The notes: generated from the letters alone by a model not told the origin. DNA of 64,000 nucleotides from Streptomyces mobaraensis NBRC 13819 = DSM 40847 (GCF_017916255.1 NZ_CP072827.1:5853501-5917500), one strand, 5' to 3'. Counted from the stretch's first letter, positions 8,468 to 16,538 are shown. Made by a program: numbers and translations.

Positions 8468-9364
8468 ATGGAGCAGGGCAGACCCCACCCGGCGCTGCCG
8501 TACCCGCGCACCGGCGCGCCCGCGCCCGCGTGCGCGCCGCTCGCCGAGGGTGCCGGGGCGCGCGGCGAGCACGTGCACGGCGACCGTTGCGGGCACGCCG
8601 AGCACGCCGAGCGCGTCGAGCACGGGCAGTACGTCGAGCAGGGTGAGTACGGTCGTGGCGCCCCCGGCCATGGAGGGCACGCGCACGTGTGCGGGAGCGC
8701 CGGTGCGCCGGCGGCCGGTGCCGGGATGGTGGCCCGGCGCATGCCGACCCGCTACTCCGTGCGCGGCCAGGTCCTCGAGGCGCTGCGCAAGGCCCTGGTG
8801 AGCGGTGAGCTCATACCCGGTGAGGTCTACTCGGGCCCCGCGCTGGCCGAGCGGTTCGGCGTCTCGGCGACGCCGGTCCGGGAGGCCATGCAGCAACTGG
8901 TCGCCGAGGGCGCGGTCGAGGCCGTGCCCAACCGGGGCTTCCGGGTGACCAGCCGGTCCGCCCGCGACCTGGCGGAACTCGCCGAGGTCCGGGGCCTGCT
9001 GGAGGTGCCCGTACTGCTCCGGCTGGCCCGTACGCTGCCCGCGGCCCGCTGGCGGGAGCTGCTGCCGCTGGCCGAGACGGCGGCGGCCGTCGCCCGGGGC
9101 GGGGACCGCGCCGCCTACGCCGAGGCCGACCGCGACTTCCACCGCGCCCTGCTCGGGCTCGGGGGGAACCGCCAGCTCGTCACCGTCGCCGACGAGCTCC
9201 ACCGGCGTGCGCAGTGGCCGACCCCCGACGGCCCGGTCCGGCACACGGAGGACCTCGTCGCCGACGCGGCCGAGCACGTCGCCCTCCTCGACGCGCTCGC
9301 CGCCCGCGACCTGCCCGCCGTCGAGACGCTCGTCCGCCGCCACTACACGGGGGCCGCGCGCTAG
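8468..9364 (+). CDS. GntR family (FadR-type) transcriptional regulator with His-rich N-terminus
   Basis: 298 residues. The ATG at 8468 follows an ideal AGGAGG at 8455-8460. Residues about 95-160 are the winged HTH (RYSVRGQVLEALRKALVSGE, then GPALAERFGVSATPVREAMQ). Residues about 165-295 form the all-helical FCD effector domain (EVRGLLEVPVLLRLA, DRDFHRALLGLGGNRQL, HVALLDALAARDLP). FCD regulators usually bind small carboxylates, often through a metal. The first 90 residues are an unusual extension rich in His, Gly and Cys (such as GEHVHGDRCGHAEHAERVEH) that could bind metal. No obvious target operon is adjacent. A convergent TPR-like gene follows. Confidence 0.85.
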   Translation: MEQGRPHPALPYPRTGAPAPACAPLAEGAGARGEHVHGDRCGHAEHAERVEHGQYVEQGEYGRGAPGHGGHAHVCGSAGAPAAGAGMVARRMPTRYSVRGQVLEALRKALVSGELIPGEVYSGPALAERFGVSATPVREAMQQLVAEGAVEAVPNRGFRVTSRSARDLAELAEVRGLLEVPVLLRLARTLPAARWRELLPLAETAAAVARGGDRAAYAEADRDFHRALLGLGGNRQLVTVADELHRRAQWPTPDGPVRHTEDLVADAAEHVALLDALAARDLPAVETLVRRHYTGAAR

Positions 9365-9379
9365 CCGGCGGGTCGGGAA

Positions 9380-9470
9380 CGCTCAGCCGCCCACGGGGGG
9401 CGACGCTCGGCCGCCTCCGCCGGGGGCGTCGCCCAGCCCTCCCGCCGGGGGCGACGCTCAGCCGCCCGCC
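9380..9470. repeat. GC-rich imperfect ~25-bp tandem repeats between convergent genes
   Basis: Units beginning at 9380, 9404, 9430 and 9455 share CGCTCAGCCGCC and GGGGGCGA blocks. They fill the gap between the GntR stop and the 3' end of the TPR-like gene and run into the latter's last codons, so they may both fold as a terminator and encode the gene's C-terminus. Confidence 0.5.
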
Positions 9471-10327
9471 GCGCCTTCCTGCGTGCCGGCCGTGTCCGCC
9501 ACCGCCGTGGTGTCCGCCGCCGCCGCCGGGCCCGGGGTCAGTCGGTCCGCCAGCCAGGACGGGACCCCGCCCAGCAGCCGCACCAGCCGGCCCGCCTCCG
9601 CGCGCAGCCGGGTCGCCTCGGCCGGGTCCGGGAGGACGGCGGCGAGCGAGACGAGGGCCGGCGCGATCCCCACCAGGTAGCCCAGTTCCTCGCGGATGCG
9701 CAGCGATTCGGTGTAACCGTGCCGGGCGTCGGCGGTGCGGCCGTCGTGCTCGGCCATGGCCGCCAAGTGCCGCCAGGTGAACGAGAGCAGCAGCCGGTGG
9801 CCGTGCGCGGTCGCCCCCGTATGGGCCCGCCGGAAGGCGGCCGTGGCGTCGGACGGGTTGTCCGAGAGGTGCTGGGCGATCAGGCCGCGGCGGAAGTCGA
9901 GCAGGGGGCGGCCGGGGGAGTGGGGCGCGAGCAGTGCCGCCGCGCGCCCCAGGGCGGAACGCGCTTCGTCCGCCCGGTCGCGTACCCCCAAAAGGGTGGA
10001 GAGGTAGGCGAGATGCCCACGTTCGCATGCCGCCGCGCCGCGCTCCTCGTCGTCCGCGGCCAGCGCCTCCGCGGCGCGCAGCGCGTCCTCGGCGGCGCTC
10101 CATCCCTCCGCGGTGAACACACAGCGCTCGATCAGCACGGCCGTGCGCCACCGCGCGGCACCCGGGTCCGTCGCCGCGCGTGGGGCGATCAATTCGGCGG
10201 CGTCCTCCCAGCAGGCCCGCGAACGGAGTCGCCACACCGCGCGCTCCAGCGGTCCGTCCTGCGGGCTCGGCCCCTGTGGTCCCCATGGTTCCGTCAAGCC
10301 AGATTTCCGCATGGCGGTATCCGCCAC
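9458..10327 (-). CDS. Tetratricopeptide-repeat-like helical protein, function unknown
   Basis: 289 residues from the GTG at 10327, which has GGGGAGG five bases upstream; the ATG five codons further in is an alternative. The protein is almost entirely alpha-helical and Ala/Arg-rich, with TPR-like repeats (RWRTAVLIERCVFTAEGW, AACERGHLAYLSTLLGVR, RRGLIAQHLSDNPSDATAAF, TWRHLAAMAEHDGRTADARH). Such stand-alone TPR proteins in Streptomyces resemble the helical part of SARP or AfsR-type regulators, but no DNA-binding or ATPase domain is visible. It is divergent from the ribosomal protection gene and shares a 460-bp control region with it, so a link to that gene's expression is possible but unproven. 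Confidence 0.65.
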   Translation of the reverse strand: MADTAMRKSGLTEPWGPQGPSPQDGPLERAVWRLRSRACWEDAAELIAPRAATDPGAARWRTAVLIERCVFTAEGWSAAEDALRAAEALAADDEERGAAACERGHLAYLSTLLGVRDRADEARSALGRAAALLAPHSPGRPLLDFRRGLIAQHLSDNPSDATAAFRRAHTGATAHGHRLLLSFTWRHLAAMAEHDGRTADARHGYTESLRIREELGYLVGIAPALVSLAAVLPDPAEATRLRAEAGRLVRLLGGVPSWLADRLTPGPAAAADTTAVADTAGTQEGAAGG

Positions 10328-10591
10328 AGTGCCCTCCCCAAGCGCGCCGTCGAGCTGGAAGCCAAGCCTGCTCCGATCACAGCACGCGGAACCGGGCCCG
10401 GCCAAGAGGCCGGTGTGAAGCAATTCACAAAGCCGGGGGTGGACTTCGGCCGGAAGTGCTGCGAAGATCACCGCCCCCGTCCCTCGCCCACCCGTTGACC
10501 AGGCCGTTCCGGCCCGCGACGGTGGCAGCCGTCCGGGCGGCGGGGCGGGAAAATCCCTCGCGCGCCACGCCTGCCTCTGACACCATGGCCC

Positions 10592-10675
10592 GCGCGCACC
10601 ACATCGCGCGCACCACATCGCGCGCACCACATCGCGCGCACCACATCGCGCGCATCGCATCGCGCGCACTGCATC
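10592..10675. repeat. Six tandem 14-bp repeats upstream of the ribosomal protection gene
   Basis: Four identical units GCGCGCACCACATC (10592-10647) are followed by two variants ending GCATC (10648-10675), all exactly 14 bp apart. They lie 113 bp before the GTPase start. The rest of 10328-10787 shows a short leader frame and no other gene. Confidence 0.9.
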
Positions 10676-10720
10676 GCTACATCGCAACAGCCCAAGCCGC
10701 ACAAGGGAGACGACCGGACG

Positions 10721-10864
10721 ATGCGCCAGGCCCTCGGAAACATCCAGCGCCCTGACCGGACGACCGTTCCCGAGGACTTCTCCCCTTATGCGCACCTCCA
10801 GTCCGGCCCCGACCACCCGGGGCTTCCTGAACATCGGCATCCTGGCGCACGTCGACGCCGGTAA
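10721..10864 (+). CDS. Possible 47-codon leader ORF overlapping the ribosomal protection gene
   Basis: An ATG at 10721, preceded by AGGGAGA, opens a 47-codon frame (MRQALGNIQRPDRTTVPEDF...) that ends at TAA 10862-10864, inside the GTPase gene in another frame. The GTPase start at 10788 has only a weak GAGG upstream. Leader peptides that couple or attenuate translation are well known for ribosome-targeting resistance genes, so this frame could be regulatory. There is no codon-bias support in such GC-rich DNA, so it may be fortuitous. Confidence 0.3.
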   Translation: MRQALGNIQRPDRTTVPEDFSPYAHLQSGPDHPGLPEHRHPGARRRR

Positions 10865-12929
10865 GACCAGCCTCACCGAGCGCCTGCTGTTCGACACCGG
10901 CGTCATCGACCGGCTCGGCAGCGTCGACGCCGGCACCACCCGCACCGACTCCGGTGAGATCGAGCGCCGGCGCGGCATCACCATCCGCTCCGCCGTGGCC
11001 TCGTTCACCGTCGACGGCCTGCACGTCAACCTCATCGACACCCCCGGCCACAGCGACTTCATCGCCGAGGTGGAACGCGCCCTCGGCGTACTCGACGGGG
11101 CGGTGCTCGTGCTGTCCGCCGTCGAAGGGGTGCAGGCGCAGACCCGGGTACTGATGAAGACCCTGCGCCGGCTCGGACTGCCCACCCTGATCTTCGTCAA
11201 CAAGATCGACCGGACGGGGGCGCGCGAGGCCGAGACGCTGTCCGCGATCCGGGCACGTCTCACGCCGCGCATCATCCCCATGAACACCGTCCACGCCATC
11301 GGCACCCGGGACGCCCGGACGCTGCCCGGCTCCTTCGACGACCCCGCCTTCCGCGAACGTGTCGCCGAAGCGCTGGCGGAGGACGACGACGCGCTGCTCA
11401 CCGACCTCGTCGAGGACCGTGTCCCCGACGCCGGCCGGCTCCGGTCCGGCCTCGCCGACCACACGGCGCGCGGCCTGCTGCACCCCCTCTACTTCGGCTC
11501 CGCCCACTCGGGGCAGGGCGTGGCGGACCTCCTGGACGGCATCGCGCGCTGGCTCCCTGACCGGTCCGCCCCGGAGCGGAGTGCCGGGCCCGGCACGTTC
11601 GCGGATTCAGCCCCGTCCGCCCCGTCCGCCCCGTCCGCCCCGTCCACCGAGTCCGCCGTGCCCGTCGGCACCGTGTTCGCGGTCGAGCGGGGCGCGAACG
11701 GGGAGAAGACCGCCTACCTCCGCCTCTTCTCCGGCTCCCTGCGCCGCCGCGACCGCGTCACCCTGCACCGGCACGGCCCCGACGGCAGCGTCGGCGACAT
11801 CACCGGCCGCATCACGGCACTCGAGGTCGTCGGAGCGCCGCCCGGCGCCGACCACCGGCTGACCCCCGGCGGCATCGCCCGGCTCCGCGGCCTGCCCGGC
11901 GTCCGCGTCGGCGACCGGCTCGGCCCCGTGCCTGCGCCCGGGTCGGCCTTCGGTGGCGGTAACGGCAAGCGGGACGGCAACGGGGACGGGACCGAGGGCG
12001 GAAGCGGGGACCCGCTGCCGCGGTTCGCCCCGCCGAGCCTGGAGACGGTCGTCCGGCCCCGGCACCCGGAGGACGCCCCACGCCTCTACGCCGCGCTGGC
12101 CGCGCTCGCCGACCAGGACCCGCTGATCGGCACCCGCCCCCTGCCGGACGGCGCCGGCACCTCCCTCCTGCTCTACGGCGAGGTCCAGAAAGAGATCATC
12201 GCGGCCACTCTCGGCGAGGAGTTCGGGGTCGAGGCCGTCTTCGAGGAGAGCCGGACCGTCTTCCGGGAACGCCCCACCGGGAGCGGCGCCGCCTACGAGG
12301 GCATCGACCGCCACCACACGCCCGCCTTCTGGGCGACGATCGGGCTCCGGGTGGATCCCGGCGCGCCCGGCTCCGGCGTCGTCTTCCGCCGGGAGACGGA
12401 ACTCGGCGCGATCCCGCTCGGTTTCGACCGCGCCATCGAGGAGACCGCGCGCCGCACCCTCCAACAGGGCCTGTACGGCTGGCCCGTCACCGACTGCGTC
12501 GTCACCCTCACCCACTCCGGCTACGCCAGTCCGGTGAGCACCGGTACGGACTTCCGGTCGCTGACCCCCCTCGTCCTGATGCGCGCCCTCGACGAGGCCG
12601 GCACCCGGGTGTACGAGCCGTGCCACGCCTACGAGGCGGAGGTGCCCGCCGACGCGCTGAACGCCGTGACCGGGCTCCTCGCCGAGCAGGGGGCCAGGAT
12701 CCGGGACACCGTGCCCGGCCAGGGGACGTGGCTGGTCAAGGGCGTCATCCCGGTGCGGCGGGTGGCGGCGGTGGAGCGGCGGCTTCCGGCGTTGTCCCGG
12801 GGCGAGGGGCTCTGGTGGTCGGCCCCCACCGACGACCTGCCCTGCCCCGGGACCCCGCCGGTCCGGGCCCGGACGGACGGCGATCCGCTCAACCGCGCCG
12901 CCTACCTGCGGCACTTGGGACGCGGCTGA
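10788..12929 (+). CDS. Otr(A)/TetM-type ribosomal protection GTPase (EF-G-like)
   Basis: 713 residues. It has EF-G-like GTPase motifs: NIGILAHVDAGKTSLTER (G1), RGITIRSAVASF (switch I/G2), DTPGHSDF (G3) and NKID (G4). Domains II to V follow, with typical ribosomal-protection features (LYGEVQKEI, LPLGFDR-like IPLGFDRAIEET, YGWPVTDCVVTLTHSGY). Proteins of this group bind the ribosome and eject tetracyclines; several Streptomyces copies are poorly characterised and may only be EF-G paralogues. It is longer than Otr(A) mainly through low-complexity inserts (SAPSAPSAPSAPST at about residue 272 and a Gly/Asp/Asn stretch at about residue 395). No tetracycline biosynthesis genes are nearby. The upstream 14-bp repeats and leader frame suggest special regulation. 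Confidence 0.85.
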   Translation: MRTSSPAPTTRGFLNIGILAHVDAGKTSLTERLLFDTGVIDRLGSVDAGTTRTDSGEIERRRGITIRSAVASFTVDGLHVNLIDTPGHSDFIAEVERALGVLDGAVLVLSAVEGVQAQTRVLMKTLRRLGLPTLIFVNKIDRTGAREAETLSAIRARLTPRIIPMNTVHAIGTRDARTLPGSFDDPAFRERVAEALAEDDDALLTDLVEDRVPDAGRLRSGLADHTARGLLHPLYFGSAHSGQGVADLLDGIARWLPDRSAPERSAGPGTFADSAPSAPSAPSAPSTESAVPVGTVFAVERGANGEKTAYLRLFSGSLRRRDRVTLHRHGPDGSVGDITGRITALEVVGAPPGADHRLTPGGIARLRGLPGVRVGDRLGPVPAPGSAFGGGNGKRDGNGDGTEGGSGDPLPRFAPPSLETVVRPRHPEDAPRLYAALAALADQDPLIGTRPLPDGAGTSLLLYGEVQKEIIAATLGEEFGVEAVFEESRTVFRERPTGSGAAYEGIDRHHTPAFWATIGLRVDPGAPGSGVVFRRETELGAIPLGFDRAIEETARRTLQQGLYGWPVTDCVVTLTHSGYASPVSTGTDFRSLTPLVLMRALDEAGTRVYEPCHAYEAEVPADALNAVTGLLAEQGARIRDTVPGQGTWLVKGVIPVRRVAAVERRLPALSRGEGLWWSAPTDDLPCPGTPPVRARTDGDPLNRAAYLRHLGRG

Positions 12930-13058
12930 GCGGCCCCGGCCCAAGTGCCCCGGTGGCCATGCCCCGGTGGTCACGCGGCGGTGGCCGGTGGCGGGGCGGC
13001 GCCGGCGTTCCCCTCCTGATGTACGTCGGCGCCGCCCGCTCCCCCCGGTTCGTGGGGC

Positions 13059-13298
13059 TCAGTAGCCGCTCCGGTCCTGGTACCAGCCGGAGTCGCCTAT
13101 CTTCTCCTTGGCCGCGAAGGGCGCGGACGCCTTGCCCGTGACCAGGATGTCCGGCTGCTTGGCCTCGCCCGGGTTCCCCGGCGAGAAGAACGTGTCGTAC
13201 TCGCCCCAGCCGGACGCGCCCTGGCGCTGTACCGACTCCAGCGGGAAGCGCGGCGCGTCACCGGGCCGTACCCGAGTCGGCTCCTGACGAGCCGTCAT
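13059..13298 (-). CDS. Small protein of unknown function, translationally coupled
   Basis: 79 residues (MTARQEPTRVRPGDAPRFPL ... SGWYQDRSGY), hydrophilic, no cysteine, no recognised family. Its ATG overlaps the stop of the preceding 33-codon gene (ATGA at 13295-13298), so translation is probably coupled. It may be the mature part of a secreted protein whose signal peptide is encoded by that upstream gene in another frame. Confidence 0.5.
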   Translation of the reverse strand: MTARQEPTRVRPGDAPRFPLESVQRQGASGWGEYDTFFSPGNPGEAKQPDILVTGKASAPFAAKEKIGDSGWYQDRSGY

Positions 13299-13396
13299 GG
13301 CGACCGCCCCGGCCCGTCATCGGCCACGACCGCACCCGCGGCGATCGCGACGAGCGCGGCGGCGACCGCCGCGGCGAGGCGAGGGAGTCGGTTCAC
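13295..13396 (-). CDS. 33-residue hydrophobic peptide resembling a signal peptide
   Basis: The GTG at 13396 follows AAGGAG with an 8-nt spacing. The product reads MNRLPRLAAAVAAALVAIAA then GAVVADDGPGRSP: a basic start, one hydrophobic helix and an AVVA-D junction like a signal peptidase site, then a stop. The next gene starts at the overlapping ATGA. This is either a real small membrane peptide or a signal sequence separated from its protein by a frameshift. Confidence 0.5.
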   Translation of the reverse strand: MNRLPRLAAAVAAALVAIAAGAVVADDGPGRSP

Positions 13397-13511
13397 GTCT
13401 CGATCTCCTTGTCGGGCGGTGAACAGGGATGGCGACACATGCGACTGACAGGCCGTCACCCGCTGCTGCGTATGCACATCATTTCACAGTCTCGATGACT
13501 GTCAACCGAGT

Positions 13512-14108
13512 TCACACTCCCGTGTCGTCCTGCGCCGTGCGGCGGCGGACGTCGGTGGTCAGTTTGGCCAGGAGGGCGGCGAGCGTGGCGCGTTCGGGGT
13601 CCGAGAGGCCCTCGACGAGCATGGCCTCGCGACTGAGGACCGTGTCGACGGAGCGTTCGATGAGGGCGTGGCCCTCGGGGGTGAGGGTGACCAGCACGGT
13701 CCGCCGGCCCGTGGCGCCCGGTGCGCGTTCGACGAGCCCCTCGCGCTCGGCCCGGGCGACGCGCTGCGAGATCGCTCCGGCGGTCACGAGGGTGCGGCGG
13801 GTGAGTTCGCGGGTGGTGAGGGCGTAGGGAGGCCCGGAACGGCGGATGACGGACAGGAGGTCGAGGGTGGCCGCGTCGATCCCCGCCCGCCGGAGGGCCC
13901 GGTTGCGGTCGTCCGCGAAGAGCTTGGCCAACTGCCAGATGGGGGTGACGATCTCGATCGACCCGGTCGGGGTGCCCGGCCGTTCCCGGCGCCAGGCCGC
14001 GGCGATCTCGGCGGCGGAATGGGCGGGTCGGAGCGGTCCGGATGCCGGGACCGCGGAGACGGCCGAGGCGGCGTCGGTCGCGGCGTGGTCCCTCGGGCTG
14101 GCGTCCAC
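13512..14108 (-). CDS. MarR family transcriptional regulator
   Basis: 198 residues from the GTG at 14108, with GAGGGA upstream. The winged HTH is visible (TLDLLSVIRRSGPPYALTTR, RRTLVTAGAISQRVARAERE, RRTVLVTLTPEGHALIERSV), flanked by dimerisation helices. MarR proteins are usually autorepressors released by small phenolic or lipophilic ligands. It is divergently transcribed from an SDR gene, and the 69-bp gap contains a 34-bp near-perfect palindrome that is very probably its operator for both genes. The first 55 residues are low complexity. Confidence 0.9.
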   Translation of the reverse strand: MDASPRDHAATDAASAVSAVPASGPLRPAHSAAEIAAAWRRERPGTPTGSIEIVTPIWQLAKLFADDRNRALRRAGIDAATLDLLSVIRRSGPPYALTTRELTRRTLVTAGAISQRVARAEREGLVERAPGATGRRTVLVTLTPEGHALIERSVDTVLSREAMLVEGLSDPERATLAALLAKLTTDVRRRTAQDDTGV

Positions 14109-14130
14109 TGGTGATCCCTCGGCTTGACGT

Positions 14131-14164
14131 CCACTGCTACGTTTAGACCTAAACGTAGCAGTGG
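14131..14164. promoter_or_regulatory. 34-bp palindrome, probable MarR operator
   Basis: CCACTGCTACGTTTAG at 14131-14146 is exactly inverted at 14149-14164 around AC. It occupies the centre of the MarR/SDR divergent intergenic region; the CTACGTTTAG core is AT-richer than its surroundings. A direct copy of GTCCACTG lies just left of it, at 14104-14110. Confidence 0.8.
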
Positions 14165-14177
14165 ACAGGAGGATTCC

Positions 14178-14894
14178 GTGCCCCGCACCGTTCTCGTCAC
14201 CGGCGGCACCAGCGGCATCGGCCGGGCCGTCGCCGCGGCGTTCGCCGCCGACCGGGCCGAGGTCTTCGTCACCGGACGCACCCCTGACACCGTCGAACGC
14301 ACCGCCCGGGACCTCGGGGTGCGCGGCGTCGTCTGCGATGCCGCCGACCCCCGGCAGGCCGAGGCGCTCGCCGCCCGGCTCGACGACCTGGACGTCCTGG
14401 TCAACGCCGCCGGCGGACTGGCCCGGCCGGGCACCGAAGCGGAACCCGGCCTCGACGCCCTCCTCGCCCAGTGGCGGGAGAACCTGGCGCAGAACCTGCT
14501 GACCGCCGTGCTCACCACGGCGTCCGTGCGGGACAAGTTCACCGCCGGCGGCTCCGTCGTCAGCATCGGGTCGATCGGCGCCGAGCGCCGGGGCGGCGCG
14601 TACGGAGCGGCCAAGGCCGCGCTGGCCGCCTGGAACGCCTCCCTGTCCGCCGAGCTCGCCCCTCAGGGCGTCACCTGCAACGTCGTCGCCGCGGGGTACG
14701 TCGCCGGCACCAACTTCTTCCACGGCGGGCTGAGCGCGGAACGCGAACGCGCGCTGGTGGAGGAGACGCACGTCAAGCGCCCGGGGACGGTCGAGGACAT
14801 CGCCCGGACCGTGCACTTCCTCGCCTCGCCGGGAGCCCGGCACATCACCGGGCAGACGATGCACGTCAACGGGGGCGCCTTCACCACCCGGTAG
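14178..14894 (+). CDS. Short-chain dehydrogenase/reductase
   Basis: 238 residues from the GTG at 14178, preceded by AGGAGG at 14167-14172. Classical SDR motifs: the TGGTSGIGRAVAAAF cofactor loop at the N-terminus, NAAGG, a serine in VVSIGSIGA, and YGAAKAA (the YxxxK catalytic pair). The terminal ITGQTMHVNGGAF is typical of 3-oxoacyl-ACP-reductase-like SDRs. The Arg in the loop region (VTGRTPD) suggests NADP. The substrate is unknown. It is divergent from the MarR gene, whose ligand is probably the substrate or product of this enzyme or a related xenobiotic. Confidence 0.9.
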   Translation: MPRTVLVTGGTSGIGRAVAAAFAADRAEVFVTGRTPDTVERTARDLGVRGVVCDAADPRQAEALAARLDDLDVLVNAAGGLARPGTEAEPGLDALLAQWRENLAQNLLTAVLTTASVRDKFTAGGSVVSIGSIGAERRGGAYGAAKAALAAWNASLSAELAPQGVTCNVVAAGYVAGTNFFHGGLSAERERALVEETHVKRPGTVEDIARTVHFLASPGARHITGQTMHVNGGAFTTR

Positions 14895-14939
14895 GGAACC
14901 GCCGCCGGGCCCAGGGCCCTTACCGCCCCCGGCCCCCGC

Positions 14940-16166
14940 TCACTCCGGCGGCTTCCCCTTCAGTCCGTTGCCGCACAGCGGCACCACGGCGAACGGACGG
15001 TCGCCCTCCACCGCGTGCTCCGGCACCAGCCCCTCCTGAAGCGCCGCCCAGCAGACGGCGGACGTCGGTTCCACGTACAGCCCGTGCCGGGCGAGTTCGC
15101 GGTGGGCCGCGACGATCCGGTCCTCCGGGACGGTCACGAACGTGCCGCCCGTCTCCCGTACCGCCTGCAGGACCTGGGAGCCGCGGGCCGGCCGGGCGAT
15201 GGCGATGCCCTCGGCGACGGTCGGTTCGGCGGTGACGCGTTCCGGTACCTCGCCGCCCAGCGCGGCGGCGCGCGCGAGGGGCGCGCAACCGGCCGCCTGC
15301 ACCGCCGTGATGGCGGGCAGGCGGTCGATCAGCCGCTGGTCGAGGAGCTCCTGGCAGCCGAGGCGGGCGCCGAGCACCAGGGTGCCGTTCCCGGCCGGGA
15401 GGACGAGCGTGCCGGGCAGCCGGCCGCCCAACTGCTCCCACAGTTCGAACACATAGGTCTTCGTGCCGTGCGGGAAGAACGGGTGGTGGACGTGGCTGGC
15501 GTAGAACGTCCCCGGTTCCTCCGCCGCGCGGGCCGCCTCGGCGGCGGTGTCCTCGCGGGAGCCCTCGATCCGGCGCACCTCGGCGCCGTACGCGCGGAGT
15601 TGGGCCACCTTGCCCTCGGAGGTGGCCGCCGGCACGTAGACCTCGCAGGCGAGGCCCGCGCGCGCCGCGTAGGCGGCGACCGCCGTCCCCGTGTTGCCGC
15701 TGCTGTCCGCCATGACCTTCCGCACGCCCAGCCGGGCGGCCAGCGCCACCAGCAGGACCGCGCCGCGGTCCTTGAACGAGCCGGTGGGCATCAGGTGGTC
15801 CGCCTTCAGCAGGACGTCCGGCCGGCCGGGCGCGCTGATCAGCGGGGTCATGCCCTCGCCGAGGCTGATCCGGGGCGGGCGCGGCAGCGGCAGCGCCTCG
15901 GCGTACCGCCACAGGGTGGGCGGGCGCCGTCCGAGTTCGACGGCGTTGGGCATGGCCGGCGTGAAGCCGTGGAGGTCGAGCAGGCCGTGGCAGTCGGCGC
16001 ACCGCCAGGCCGGCTCGGCGAGGGCGTGCAGGCGCCCGCAGGTGCCGCACCGCAGCCGTATTGTGCCGCACGGGGCGTCCGGGTCGTACGCGTCGGCGGA
16101 CGCCGAGGGGCCGTACGGGGTGTGGGGGTGGAACGGGCCGGAGGGCCCATCGGCCGGAAAACGCAT
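14940..16166 (-). CDS. PLP-dependent enzyme, threonine-synthase-like with N-terminal zinc ribbon
   Basis: 408 residues from the ATG at 16166, which follows GGAGGAGAGG. Residues 40-59 form a zinc ribbon (CGTC ... CADC). The fold type II PLP core has the Schiff-base lysine in GSFKDRGA (K132), the SSGNTGTAVAAYAA phosphate/asparagine loop and LPAGNGTLVLG. Threonine synthases convert O-phosphohomoserine to threonine, but many zinc-ribbon paralogues act on other amino acids. The gene stands alone, divergent from a YheO/DauR-like regulator that in other bacteria controls amino-acid use, so a catabolic ammonia-lyase or racemase role is as likely as biosynthesis. Confidence 0.8.
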   Translation of the reverse strand: MRFPADGPSGPFHPHTPYGPSASADAYDPDAPCGTIRLRCGTCGRLHALAEPAWRCADCHGLLDLHGFTPAMPNAVELGRRPPTLWRYAEALPLPRPPRISLGEGMTPLISAPGRPDVLLKADHLMPTGSFKDRGAVLLVALAARLGVRKVMADSSGNTGTAVAAYAARAGLACEVYVPAATSEGKVAQLRAYGAEVRRIEGSREDTAAEAARAAEEPGTFYASHVHHPFFPHGTKTYVFELWEQLGGRLPGTLVLPAGNGTLVLGARLGCQELLDQRLIDRLPAITAVQAAGCAPLARAAALGGEVPERVTAEPTVAEGIAIARPARGSQVLQAVRETGGTFVTVPEDRIVAAHRELARHGLYVEPTSAVCWAALQEGLVPEHAVEGDRPFAVVPLCGNGLKGKPPE

Positions 16167-16373
16167 CGTGCCTCTCCTCCTCGTGTCCACCTCATGCGTC
16201 ACGGGGCGGGGGAACGGAAGCGCCGTTCCGCTGTGCGCCTGCGGTCATGGGCCGGCCCTCGCTCCCGAGCCGCCGACGCGTTTCCGCACGCCTTCCGCTG
16301 TCCGGACCCTTGGAGCCATGGAAAGGACAGGCCAGGGACAGCCCACGAACAGACCATGTGCACCACAAGGGCC

Positions 16374-16390
16374 TTGACAACCATGGTCAA
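16374..16390. promoter_or_regulatory. Inverted repeat TTGAC-N7-GTCAA
   Basis: TTGAC and GTCAA flank the centre AACCATG, inside the 372-bp divergent region between the PLP enzyme and the YheO-like regulator. It may be a -35/operator overlap. The remaining DNA of 16167-16538 shows only the second inverted repeat and no further gene. Confidence 0.4.
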
Positions 16391-16408
16391 CTCCCCACCC
16401 AGGCAGAG

Positions 16409-16426
16409 TGTCCAGTGATCTGGACA
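16409..16426. promoter_or_regulatory. Perfect inverted repeat TGTCCAG-TGAT-CTGGACA
   Basis: Two 7-bp arms around 4 bp, about 113 bp before the YheO-like regulator start and 243 bp from the PLP enzyme start. This is a good candidate for that regulator's binding site in the shared divergent promoter region. Confidence 0.5.
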
Positions 16427-16538
16427 GTTCGTCAAGAGTTGAAGCGCGTATCCCCGATGACGTACTTCTAGTCTCGTTCCGGACGCGCGGGACGGGATCG
16501 GACGGTCCGGCGAAGCCGATGGGCGTGCGGAGGCAGGG

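Noticed and set aside
10592..10675. CRISPR array
   Set aside because: Units are 14 bp, directly adjacent, with no spacers; no cas genes are in the window.
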